Shown piece by piece: positions 1-7,279 of a stretch of DNA of 64,000 bases. Positions within the stretch are counted from its first letter, which is position 1, and the number at the start of each line of letters is the position of its first letter. The DNA is taken from the NCBI GenBank assembly GCA_031553615.1, contig JAVBLJ010000001.1:1-64000 (forward strand). Direction: 5' to 3'. The position numbers were made by a program, and so were the translations under genes. The DNA comes from WQXF01 sp031553615 (GTDB lineage Bacteria > Bacillota > Clostridia > Christensenellales > Aristaeellaceae). The notes beneath the pieces were generated by a model, which saw only the letters and a program-made list of their open reading frames with translations, did no database searches and was not told where the DNA came from.

Positions 1-190
1 CTGCGGGAGCGACCAGGGGGCTTATCGGTCTCCTCAATTCGCGATTGTCGCGCCCTTCGGTCGCTCTGTCGCTCATTGGTCTTCCGCGCCGTCTCTTCGC
101 GCCACTGGCGCGACGGCGCTCCGACCCCCCTGGACTCCTTCTCTGCGCATCTGCCAAGTTTTAGGATGTAAGTGCGCTGGCCCTGTTGCG
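1..190. repeat. R3 GC-rich palindromic repeat, copy A (may extend left of window)
   Basis: Bases 1-27 and about 128-184 match a block at 41191-41281. The shared core is gcgaccagggggcttatcg, followed by ccctggactccttctctgcg and a tail with ccaagttttaggatgta. Here roughly 100 extra bases rich in short cg palindromes separate the two halves. No reading frame fits a protein. It lies just downstream of the terminator of the sugar ABC operon. Confidence 0.6.
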
Positions 191-206
191 CCCAGGCCCT
201 TTTGCG

Positions 207-238
207 AAAAAAATCCCAACCCCCGAAGGGGCTGGGAT
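207..238 (-). terminator. Intrinsic terminator of the sugar ABC operon
   Basis: On the minus strand ATCCCAGCCCC, loop TTCG, then GGGGGTTGGGAT forms a strong stem followed by a run of seven T. It sits about 50 bases after the binding-protein stop codon, the expected place for the operon end. Confidence 0.88.
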
Positions 239-289
239 CGCAGGGATTAGGATACTGAGCCGGGGCTCAATGCGCTCGGTGGCCTACGA

Positions 290-1366
290 TCAATCGTAGA
301 GCAGCGGAGCGATCTTCTCATCGGCCATGTTGTCCTTGGTGTAGAACTGCGCGCCGGTATCGACGATGGGCTCGACGGTCTCGCCGTTCATGGCCTTAAC
401 GGCCAGCTCGACGGCCAAGTAGCCGATCATGTACGGATCCTGGGTGATGGAGCCGTAGAACCAGCCCTGGCTGACGGCGTTCTTCTGGTTCGCGCCGGCA
501 TCGAAGCCAACCACGATCAGATCCTTGTACTTGCCGGAATCCTTGTTCAGATCCTGGCCATCGGTGGTCGCGGCGAGGATGCCGCCCACGGAAGCTTCGT
601 TGGAGCAGAACACGGACACGAGGCCAGCCTTCGCCAGGATGCCCTGCGCGGTGGTCTGGCAATCGGCGGGGTTGGTGGTGGCGGGCACGTTCACGTTGAT
701 GTCGATGGCGATGCCGTTGGCGGCATCCTTGGCATACTTATCGTGGCCGGTGATGGCGACCTGGCCGGGCTTCACGGCTTCGCACAGTTCAACGATCTTG
801 TTCAGGTAGCCGGTGGTGCGGCCCACGATGGAGGCCGAGGTGGCATCCTGGCTGAACACGGCCAGAACGACGGGGGCTTCGGGGGTAGCGGCGGCGATCG
901 CCTCGGCAATGGCCGGGATTTCGAACATCTTCTCGGCACCCAGAGCGCCCGCGTTCTCGTTGTTGGTGGACGCGGTGGAGATGATGGAGCCTTCGGGCGC
1001 GTTCGGCACGCCGGAGTCAAAGCCGATGACCGGGATGCCGTTGGCGACGGCGGTGTTCAGCTGCTCGGTGACCGATTCGGTATCCAGAGCGGCCAAGCAC
1101 AGCGCGGCGGGCTTCTTCGCCAGCGCGGCGTTGAGCATGTCCACCTGCACCTGGATGTCCGACTCCGAGGGAGGGCCGTCAAAGGTGTGATCCACGCCGT
1201 ACTTTTCGGCGGCATCCTTCGCGCCCATGGCGACGGTTTGCCAGAACTGATGCTGGAATCCCTTGGAAACGACGGCGATGTAGGGCTTGGCTTCCGCGGC
1301 GAAAGCGGGCAGCGCCAGCGCCATAACCATTGCGAGGGCGAGCACGATAGCCAGAGTCTTTTTCAT
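290..1366 (-). CDS. Ribose/galactose-type sugar ABC transporter substrate-binding protein
   Basis: Secreted binding protein of the type I periplasmic-binding fold (RbsB/LacI-like, Peripla_BP_4 family), 358 residues. It has a signal peptide of about 23 residues (MKKTLAIVLALAMVMALALP then AFAAEA). After it come the typical first strand (PYIAVVSKGFQHQFW), a QVDMLNAALAKKP helix region and a GIPVIGFDSG segment. A plain lipobox is not visible. The start is supported by aaggaggaaat about 8 bases upstream. It is the third gene of an operon after the ATPase and the permease, as in rbs/mgl systems, and it precedes a terminator. The sugar cannot be read from sequence; ribose or a related aldose or ketose is a family-level guess. 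Confidence 0.9.
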   Translation of the reverse strand: MKKTLAIVLALAMVMALALPAFAAEAKPYIAVVSKGFQHQFWQTVAMGAKDAAEKYGVDHTFDGPPSESDIQVQVDMLNAALAKKPAALCLAALDTESVTEQLNTAVANGIPVIGFDSGVPNAPEGSIISTASTNNENAGALGAEKMFEIPAIAEAIAAATPEAPVVLAVFSQDATSASIVGRTTGYLNKIVELCEAVKPGQVAITGHDKYAKDAANGIAIDINVNVPATTNPADCQTTAQGILAKAGLVSVFCSNEASVGGILAATTDGQDLNKDSGKYKDLIVVGFDAGANQKNAVSQGWFYGSITQDPYMIGYLAVELAVKAMNGETVEPIVDTGAQFYTKDNMADEKIAPLLYD

Positions 1367-1446
1367 TTAGATTTCCTCCTTTTATTTTCTAACGGCGCAA
1401 GGCCGATAGAATTCGCGAAAAGGGTGATGCTGCGGCTTGCGCGGGG

Positions 1447-2439
1447 TCAAAGGCGCTTGACCTGTGCGGCTTTCTTCAAGCGGTATTGATCCAACAGCAC
1501 CGCGCCGATGACCACCGCGCCGGTGAGAAAGGTCTGCCAATGACCCTGCAGGCCCATGGACATCAGGCCTTGGCGCAGCACGCTCATCATAAAAACGCCG
1601 ATCATGGTGCCCACCAGGGAGCCGCTACCGCCCGACATGGACGTGCCGCCAATGACGACGCCCGCGATGGCCAGCAGCTCCAGGCCATTGCCCGTGGAGG
1701 GCACGATGGTGGTGTACACCGCTGCGTAGAAAATGCCCGCCACGCCCGCAAAGAAGCCGCAGAAGGTGTAGACCAGCGTTTGCCACTTCTGCGTTTTGAT
1801 GCCGGAAAGGCGCGCAGCCTCGTAGTTGGAGCCCAGCGCGTAGGTGTAGCGGCCAAACTTGGTGTTGTTGAGCAGCACCCAGGCGATAAGGAACGCGCCC
1901 AGCAGCCACACCGCGCCGATAGGGAACGCATCGAGGAAGGCGGCCTTGTGCCCGGTGCCCAGCTTGTAGAATATCATTTTGAAGGCGCCATCGGGCTTAT
2001 CGATGGTGGGGTAGCGCATGGTCATGACCTTGGTGACGATAGCACCGAAGCCCATGCCCATCATCTGCGTGCCCAGGGTGGCGATGAAGGGAGGCAGGCG
2101 CAGGTAGGCGATCATTACGCCGTTGAGCAGGCCGATGAGCGTGGAAACGGCCACGGCGAACAGCAGGCAGGCCACGATGGGCCAATGCCACGTGTTATAT
2201 GCCCAGCCACCCAGCAGCGCGCCACACATCATGGTGGTGCCCAGCGAAAGATCGATGCCGCCGGTGATAATGACGAACGTAACGCCGATGGCCAGGAAGC
2301 CGATGAAATAAGAGGCGTTGAGGATATTGATGACGGTATCCAGCGAGAAAAAGCTGGGGCTGGCGATGGAGAAAAACCCGTATAGCAGCACCAGCACCGC
2401 CGGAGCCAACAGCTTTTGCAGATCGAGCCTCTTTTCCAT
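1447..2439 (-). CDS. Sugar ABC transporter permease, RbsC/BPD_transp_2 family
   Basis: Multi-spanning inner-membrane permease of 330 residues from ATG 2439. It has the family features ITGGIDLSLG near the first third, PPFIATLGTQMMGMG, LGSNYEAARLSGI (the cytoplasmic coupling loop to the ATPase) and AIAGVVIGGTSMSGG near the end. The frame stays open to 2550, but that extension is a degenerate repeat without a ribosome site. ATG 2439 is preceded by gaggga at about 10 bases and begins a normal RbsC N-terminus (MEKRLDLQKLLAPAV). It follows the ATPase gene after a 124-base repeat-filled gap and precedes the binding-protein gene by 80 bases. Confidence 0.92.
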   Translation of the reverse strand: MEKRLDLQKLLAPAVLVLLYGFFSIASPSFFSLDTVINILNASYFIGFLAIGVTFVIITGGIDLSLGTTMMCGALLGGWAYNTWHWPIVACLLFAVAVSTLIGLLNGVMIAYLRLPPFIATLGTQMMGMGFGAIVTKVMTMRYPTIDKPDGAFKMIFYKLGTGHKAAFLDAFPIGAVWLLGAFLIAWVLLNNTKFGRYTYALGSNYEAARLSGIKTQKWQTLVYTFCGFFAGVAGIFYAAVYTTIVPSTGNGLELLAIAGVVIGGTSMSGGSGSLVGTMIGVFMMSVLRQGLMSMGLQGHWQTFLTGAVVIGAVLLDQYRLKKAAQVKRL

Positions 2440-2466
2440 GGTACGCAATCCCTCGTTTCGTCTTTG

Positions 2467-2551
2467 TATCGCGTTGCATTCCAGGTCGCGCTGCATTTCG
2501 GCATCGCGTCGTGTCCCTGCATCGCGCCGTGTCCCTGTATCGCGTTGCATT
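2467..2551. repeat. Degenerate tandem repeat between ATPase and permease genes
   Basis: Two adjacent 18-bp units (2502-2519 and 2520-2537, catcgcgtcgtgtccctg with one change) are flanked by the direct repeat tatcgcgttgcatt at 2467 and 2538. Translated in the permease frame it gives a repetitive Arg/Asp-rich string (RDTGTRRDAGTRRDA), which is probably not translated. It fills the intergenic gap inside an operon. Confidence 0.7.
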
Positions 2552-2563
2552 GCGCCGTTTGCG

Positions 2564-4057
2564 CTATTCGACCGGGGTGGTGGCCAGGTCCATCACCTTT
2601 TCCTGGTTGGCTTCGGAGATATCCAGCTCGCCGGTGACCGCGCCTTCGCACATCACCACGACGCGATCGGACATGCGCAGCAGCTCGGGCATTTCGGAGG
2701 AGATCATGATGATGGACTTGCCCGCGCGCGCCAGCTCGTTCATCAGCGCATAGATTTCGCTCTTTGCGCCCACGTCGATGCCGCGGGTAGGCTCATCGAA
2801 TATCAGAATTTCGCAATTGCGAATGAGCCATTTGGCCAGCACGACCTTCTGCTGGTTGCCGCCGGAGAGATTCTTTACCAGCTGCGCGGCGGAGGGCGTC
2901 TTGGTCGCCAGCTTTTCGACGTATTCCTTGGTGACCGTGAGGGCCTTTTTATCATCCATGAAGGGGCCCCTGGTGAAGGATTCGAGCGCGGCCATCACGG
3001 AGTTATCGCGCACCGAAAGCCCCAGCGAGAGCCCGAAGGCCTTGCGATCCTCGGATAGGTAGCCGATGCCATGGGCCACCGCGTCGTAGGGGGATTTGAT
3101 GGCGACGGGCTTGCCGCCCAGCAAAATATTGCCGCCCTGGATGGGGTCCGCGCCAAAGAGCGCGCGCATGGTTTCGGTGCGGCCCGCACCCATCAGCCCG
3201 CCAAAGCCTAGAATCTCGCCGCGCCGCAGGTTGAACGAAACGTTCTTTACGTTGTGTGCGCAAAGGTTCTGCACCTCGAGCACCACCGGCGCATCGGGCG
3301 CGACGTTGCTTTGCGATTTCTGCTCATCGGTGATGACCCGGTTGACCATCATCGACACGATATCGCGCCGGGTGACGTCCTTGGTATCGACGGTAGCGAC
3401 GTACTGGCCATCGCGCATGACGGTGATGCGGTCGCTGATTTGCCAAAGCTCCTCCAGCCGGTGCGAGATGTAGATGATGCCCTTGCCCTCGCTTTTGAGC
3501 TGGCGGATGAACTTGAAAAGCTCGGCGATTTCGTTGTCGGTCAGCGCGGCGGTGGGTTCATCCATCACCAGCAGCACGCTGTTGTGCGACATGGCCTTGG
3601 CGATCTCCACCATTTGCTGCTTGGCGACGGAGAGCTTCTTGACTGGCACCGTGGGCGGGATATCCAGCCCCAGGTAATCCAGCAGGCTCTTGGCCGCCTT
3701 GTTGGCGCGCGCCTTATCGAGGAAAGGGCCGCGCGTGTATTCCTTGCCGATGATGATGTTTTCCGCCACGGTAAGATCGGGCATGAGGTTGAGCTCCTGG
3801 TGGATCATGCCGATGCCCATGCGCTGCGCTTCTAACGGAGAGGAGATTTCCACCGATTTGCCCTGGTAGATGATCTCGCCGCCATCGCGCTTGTGGATGC
3901 CGTTGAGCACCTTCATGAGCGTGGACTTGCCCGCCCCGTTTTCGCCAACCAGCGCATGTACCTCGCCCGCGCGCAGCTCGAACTGACAATTGCTGAGCGC
4001 ATGGACGCCGGGGAACACCTTCTCGATGCCGACCATTTTGAGCAGTACCTCGGACAT
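2564..4057 (-). CDS. Sugar ABC transporter ATP-binding protein (RbsA/MglA type, two ATPase domains)
   Basis: Cytoplasmic ATPase of 497 residues with the duplicated architecture of monosaccharide importers. The first domain has Walker A GENGAGKST at about residues 38-46, signature LSVAKQQM and Walker B VLLVMDEPTAALTD. The second has the usual degenerate Walker A (GLMGAGRTE), a canonical LSGGNQQKVVLAKW signature and EILIFDEPTRGIDVG. ATG 4057 is chosen because ggaggga lies 7-9 bases upstream; a TTG five codons earlier (4072) sits on that site. First gene of the operon, with a strong promoter at 4228-4256. It drives uptake through the permease at 1447-2439. Confidence 0.95.
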   Translation of the reverse strand: MSEVLLKMVGIEKVFPGVHALSNCQFELRAGEVHALVGENGAGKSTLMKVLNGIHKRDGGEIIYQGKSVEISSPLEAQRMGIGMIHQELNLMPDLTVAENIIIGKEYTRGPFLDKARANKAAKSLLDYLGLDIPPTVPVKKLSVAKQQMVEIAKAMSHNSVLLVMDEPTAALTDNEIAELFKFIRQLKSEGKGIIYISHRLEELWQISDRITVMRDGQYVATVDTKDVTRRDIVSMMVNRVITDEQKSQSNVAPDAPVVLEVQNLCAHNVKNVSFNLRRGEILGFGGLMGAGRTETMRALFGADPIQGGNILLGGKPVAIKSPYDAVAHGIGYLSEDRKAFGLSLGLSVRDNSVMAALESFTRGPFMDDKKALTVTKEYVEKLATKTPSAAQLVKNLSGGNQQKVVLAKWLIRNCEILIFDEPTRGIDVGAKSEIYALMNELARAGKSIIMISSEMPELLRMSDRVVVMCEGAVTGELDISEANQEKVMDLATTPVE

Positions 4058-4227
4058 AGGCCTTCCCTCCAAGCGCCGGGCGGCCTGTACAGCAGACAGC
4101 CGGAGCGCGGTTTTTTGTATCGGATGTATGATGCGGATGTATGAATGGGCGCACTACACAACGCCGAAAGACGCGCCCGTCAGTTATTACAAGAATCGAC
4201 GGACTGTTTAGGCAGTTGTGCAAATAA

Positions 4228-4256
4228 AATATAGCATGAATGCCCTTGTGCGTCAA
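4228..4256 (-). promoter_or_regulatory. Sigma-A-type promoter of the sugar ABC operon
   Basis: On the minus strand TTGACG (4256-4251), a 17-bp spacer and TATATT (4233-4228). The transcript would carry a leader of about 165 bases. No clear operator palindrome was found beside it. Confidence 0.75.
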
Positions 4257-4388
4257 CAAGAAATCTGTTGCATTGCGGTGAGGCGTATATGTATATGAGG
4301 ATTACAACGCAGCAAGAACCGGAAGAATGGGAGGTATATGCTTGGTTATCAGTTCGAACGAGTTATGCGCGGCTCAATATAGAAGTAA

Positions 4389-4416
4389 TTCCGCAGAAAT
4401 AGTTCCGCAGAAATAA
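4389..4416. repeat. 14-bp tandem duplication upstream of the pterin-synthase-like promoter
   Basis: ttccgcagaaatag is followed directly by ttccgcagaaataa. It ends 26 bases before the -35 box at 4443 and could be a regulator site or a neutral duplication. The 4260-4388 stretch shows nothing else recognisable. Confidence 0.7.
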
Positions 4417-4442
4417 TTCGAGAAAGAATTGCGTGGAAGGCC

Positions 4443-4470
4443 TTGACATTCGCGGTGGGTTTGCTATAAT
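4443..4470 (+). promoter_or_regulatory. Consensus promoter of the pterin-synthase-like gene
   Basis: TTGACA, 16-bp spacer, TATAAT: a full consensus match. The transcript would start near 4477 and begin with a small stem-loop (attgtta ctga tagcaat, 4481-4498), then a four-fold 7-bp repeat and the ribosome site. Confidence 0.88.
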
Positions 4471-4530
4471 AAAAACAGGAATTGTTACTGATAGCAATCA
4501 ACCGAGGATCAAGACGAGAGCGCTGGCTGA

Positions 4531-4558
4531 CAGTGAACAGTGAACAGTGAACAGTGAA
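4531..4558. repeat. Four copies of a 7-bp unit in the 5' leader
   Basis: cagtgaa repeated four times without change, ending about 5 bases before the gaaaggag ribosome site. A non-triplet repeat count here would change leader length but not a reading frame. Confidence 0.9.
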
Positions 4559-4578
4559 CAGAGAAAGGAGAATGAACC

Positions 4579-5067
4579 ATGGTTACGAAGGCATCCGTTA
4601 CGAGGCTCAACATTCAGTATGCGCACCGGTTCCTGGGTTACGAAGGCGAGGCGCAATACCTGCACGGCCACACCGGCACGCTGACCATCGAGGTCGAAGG
4701 CGAGGTAAACGAAAAGAGTGGATTCGTTTATCCTTGCAACAGCATCAAGCGAATCGCTTGGGATTACCTGAAGAATTTCGACCACGCGCTGATCCTGCAG
4801 GAGAGCGATCCCCTGCTGCCCGGCGTGCTAAAGGCCTACGAGGAGCAGGGCATCCGCAACGGCGCGCCCAGCAACACGATGCTCGGGCTGCCGTTCGACA
4901 ACGGGCTGGCAAAGGCTTACCCGGAGTGCCGCCTGGTGGTAGTGCAGAAGGTCGCCACCTGCGAAAACCTGATCGAGGTGTTCTACTCCCTGCTGAAGGA
5001 TCACCTTAACATCACCAAGATGACCTTCACCTCCGGGGACAACGCGGCCACGTTCACCTACAAATAG
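4579..5067 (+). CDS. 6-pyruvoyl-tetrahydropterin synthase / QueD-like protein
   Basis: T-fold protein of 162 residues. The three zinc-binding His of the family are visible: His in YAHRF near residue 16 and two in LHGHTG near 30. The C-terminal VATCENLIEVFYSLL matches the substrate-binding T/C-E-N helix. In QueD and relatives a catalytic Cys stands four residues before HGH; here that position is Ala (EAQYLHGH). Normal QueD chemistry (6-carboxytetrahydropterin formation) is therefore doubtful, and another pterin activity or a binding role is possible. It stands alone between its own promoter and terminator, away from other queuosine or folate genes. The ATG start has aaaggag 9 bases upstream. 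Confidence 0.82.
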   Translation: MVTKASVTRLNIQYAHRFLGYEGEAQYLHGHTGTLTIEVEGEVNEKSGFVYPCNSIKRIAWDYLKNFDHALILQESDPLLPGVLKAYEEQGIRNGAPSNTMLGLPFDNGLAKAYPECRLVVVQKVATCENLIEVFYSLLKDHLNITKMTFTSGDNAATFTYK

Positions 5068-5093
5068 GCTGCACAGAATCTTTGCGGACAAAA

Positions 5094-5137
5094 ACGGGGT
5101 CGGAGCACGCTTTGGGCAGTGTGCCGGCCCTGTTTTT
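5094..5137 (+). terminator. Intrinsic terminator after the pterin-synthase-like gene
   Basis: cggggtcggagcac pairs with gtgtgccggccctg and is followed by tttttt. It ends 27 bases after the stop codon. Confidence 0.8.
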
Positions 5138-5152
5138 TGTCCGCGCCGAGGA

Positions 5153-5181
5153 TTGGCACCGGCTTTGGGCTGTGCTATGCT
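5153..5181 (+). promoter_or_regulatory. Promoter of the methyltransferase gene
   Basis: TTGGCA, 17-bp spacer, TATGCT, directly downstream of the preceding terminator and 33 bases before the ATG. Confidence 0.65.
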
Positions 5182-5214
5182 ACAAGCATATTATTTGCGG
5201 CAGGAGGGCGAAGC

Positions 5215-5844
5215 ATGTCCGAATTTGATGCGCGGGCAGAAGATTACGATACGGCGGTGCGGGCGGAAAGGGCGCAAGCCTTTGCCCGGGAAATCCGCGC
5301 ACACGTCGCCGAGGGAAGGCAGAAAACGGCCATCGAATTCGGCTGCGGCACCGGCTTGCTGGGCTTCGCGCTGCTGGGCTTCGCGCTGCTGGGCAGCTTT
5401 CGGTCGGTGACCTTCGTGGATTCCTCGGCGGGCATGATCCGCCAAGTAGAGCAGAAGCTGGAGCGCCTTGGCCTGCCCGCGTCCGGAGCCCTGTGTTGCG
5501 ATATTATTGAAGCGATTCCGCAGGGTTTGCGGGCCGATTGCGTCTTTTCATCGCTGGTTTTGCACCACATCGCGGATACGCAAGCCGCTTTGCGGAGGTT
5601 GTTTGACTTGCTCAACCCAGGCGGGCAGCTGTTGCTGATCGACCTGGATACGGACGACGGCAGCTTTCACGCCCAATACCCCGATTTTGACGGGCACAAT
5701 GGGTTTGACCAGGCCGCGCTTTGCGAGGCGGCAAAGGGTGCCGGGTTTTCCCGGGCGGAAAGCCACACATTCTACCGCGCATGCAAGCGGGTGAAGGGCG
5801 AGGAGAGGCCCTATTCGCTCTTCCTGCTGAACGCCGTCAAGTAG
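5215..5844 (+). CDS. Class I SAM-dependent methyltransferase
   Basis: 209-residue Rossmann-fold methyltransferase (Methyltransf_11/25 type). SAM-binding motif I is EFGCGTGLLG near residue 40, motif II acid in TFVDSS, and later VFSSLVLHHI and GGQLLLIDLD. The ATG at 5215 has caggaggg 5-10 bases upstream; the open frame extends to 5119 without another good site. Directly after motif I a 15-bp stretch (5359-5373) is repeated exactly (5374-5388), adding a second LGFAL to the SAM-site helix. The substrate is unknown. The gene is monocistronic, and its 3' end faces the convergent lipoprotein gene across an R1 remnant. Confidence 0.88.
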   Translation: MSEFDARAEDYDTAVRAERAQAFAREIRAHVAEGRQKTAIEFGCGTGLLGFALLGFALLGSFRSVTFVDSSAGMIRQVEQKLERLGLPASGALCCDIIEAIPQGLRADCVFSSLVLHHIADTQAALRRLFDLLNPGGQLLLIDLDTDDGSFHAQYPDFDGHNGFDQAALCEAAKGAGFSRAESHTFYRACKRVKGEERPYSLFLLNAVK

Positions 5845-5856
5845 CCTTTGCGCGTC

Positions 5857-5902
5857 CCGTTTCCGCGATCCATCGCAAGAAATCTAGCGAGGACTCGCAT
5901 TA
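5857..5902. repeat. R1 repeat remnant (beta-type end only)
   Basis: ccgcgatccatcgcaagaaa then tctagcgaggactcgcatta resembles the right ends of the R1 copies at 20712-20874 and 39862-40026. The final tta is, on the minus strand, the TAA stop of the gene at 5900-7279. Confidence 0.6.
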
Positions 5903-7279
5903 CTGCCGCGAAAGCGTGGTCAGCTGCTGCTGGATGAGCGGGCACCAATCCGCGAGGGACATGCCCTCCTTGAGCACGCAATTGGCGAAGCTGGAGAGCA
6001 GCACCTCGTTGACCGACACGGGCGAGGAGGCCCGCGCGTTGACGAACTCGTTGAGGTAGGTGCGGACGTTGGGGCTATCCAGCAGGGCGTACATCTCGGC
6101 GATATCGGGGCTTAGATAGGGCCGGGCGGCCTCCAAGCCCTGCGAGAGCGAAAGCACGCCATCGGCATGCTCCGCGAACAGGCGGAGCGATTCATCGGAA
6201 TACAGAAAGCGCAGGAACTCCTTGGCCAGCGCGGGGTTTTTGGCGTTGGCGGGAATGGAGAGCTGTTCGTAGCTGACCTGCACGTAGTGCGGATCGCCCC
6301 GATGAAAGACCGGCACCGCGGCGATGGAGAACGTAAAGCCCTCGGTGCGCTCCGCGCCGTACATCTCGTTTTGAATCCAGGTGCCGTTGGGGATGAACAG
6401 CGCCTGATCCTTTAGGAAGGCGGCCTGCGATTGCAGATGGCTCATGTCCAGCGTGCCCTCGAGCAGGTAGCCCTCGTCGGTAATGCGCTTGATCATTTCC
6501 AGCGCGGCCAGCACGTTGGGGTCGTCGAACACCGTGCCATCCAGCCGGAACAGCCGTTCCAGCGCCTCGATGCCCGCGCTGTTGGCGATGGCGGGGTAGA
6601 TCAGGCTTTCCAAATAGCCCGAATACAGCCCCGGATAGGTGAGCAGTGCGATCCCCTGCTGCTTGACCAGGGCGCCCAGGGCAAAGAAATCGTCCCAGGT
6701 TTCGGGCACGCTCCAGCCGTTTTTTTCAAACAGCGTCTTGTTGTAAAACAGGCCGAGCGGGCCGTAGCTGAAGGGCGCCAGGTAGATGTGCTCATCGCCG
6801 TAGGGGGCGTAGCAGGGATTCTTGAGGATGTTGGTGATGAACTGCTGGCTGAGCGGCGGCCCGTCCTCCTGCCCCGGCTGGGAAAACAGATCGGTCAAAT
6901 CGCCCAGCGCGTGGCTTTGGATGAGGTTGACCACCACGCCATCGCCGCTGGAATCAGAATGATACAAAAAATCGGGCGCATCGCCGGAGAGCAGGGCGGG
7001 GCGGATCAAATCGCCGATGCGCGGATGGATCATGTAGTTGACCGTAACCCCAGGGTACTTGGCCTGAAAGGCGGCGATGACCTCCTTCCAGTAGGTTTCG
7101 CCAAAGCCGCCGTGGAAGAGCGCCAGCTCCAGCGTGGCGGCTTCGCCCACGGGCAGCGGGGTCGGGGTGGGCGCGGCCTCGTGCAGCGCATCGCGGGGCG
7201 CGCCGCTGCAGCCGACCAGCAGGAAACAGAGCAGCAAACAGAGCGCCAGCACCGCGCAGGCCCAATACCGCTTACGCAT
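5900..7279 (-). CDS. Extracellular solute-binding lipoprotein (family 1), in a two-component operon
   Basis: 459-residue sugar-binding-type lipoprotein. The signal peptide ends in lipobox LVGC followed by SGAPRD. The mature part aligns clearly with the transporter binding protein at 10706-12070: both share GG(F/Y)G.TYW, a YAPYGD block, IYLAPF and a WDDFFALG/WDEFFALG block. It is therefore a paralog. It overlaps the response-regulator gene by 8 bases and is read with the kinase and regulator, not with permeases, so a sensory role (presenting sugar to the kinase) is more likely than transport. ATG 7279 has gggggaaa 5-12 bases upstream. The stop codon TAA lies in an R1 remnant. Confidence 0.9.
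   Translation of the reverse strand: MRKRYWACAVLALCLLLCFLLVGCSGAPRDALHEAAPTPTPLPVGEAATLELALFHGGFGETYWKEVIAAFQAKYPGVTVNYMIHPRIGDLIRPALLSGDAPDFLYHSDSSGDGVVVNLIQSHALGDLTDLFSQPGQEDGPPLSQQFITNILKNPCYAPYGDEHIYLAPFSYGPLGLFYNKTLFEKNGWSVPETWDDFFALGALVKQQGIALLTYPGLYSGYLESLIYPAIANSAGIEALERLFRLDGTVFDDPNVLAALEMIKRITDEGYLLEGTLDMSHLQSQAAFLKDQALFIPNGTWIQNEMYGAERTEGFTFSIAAVPVFHRGDPHYVQVSYEQLSIPANAKNPALAKEFLRFLYSDESLRLFAEHADGVLSLSQGLEAARPYLSPDIAEMYALLDSPNVRTYLNEFVNARASSPVSVNEVLLSSFANCVLKEGMSLADWCPLIQQQLTTLSRQ

Noticed and set aside
2440..2550. N-terminal extension of the RbsC-type permease
   Set aside because: Repeat-derived Arg/Asp-rich sequence; the ribosome site and family N-terminus point to ATG 2439.
4471..4578. 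preQ1 or other riboswitch in the leader of the QueD-like gene
   Set aside because: Only a 7-bp stem-loop and a 7-bp repeat are visible; none of the preQ1 aptamer consensus was found.
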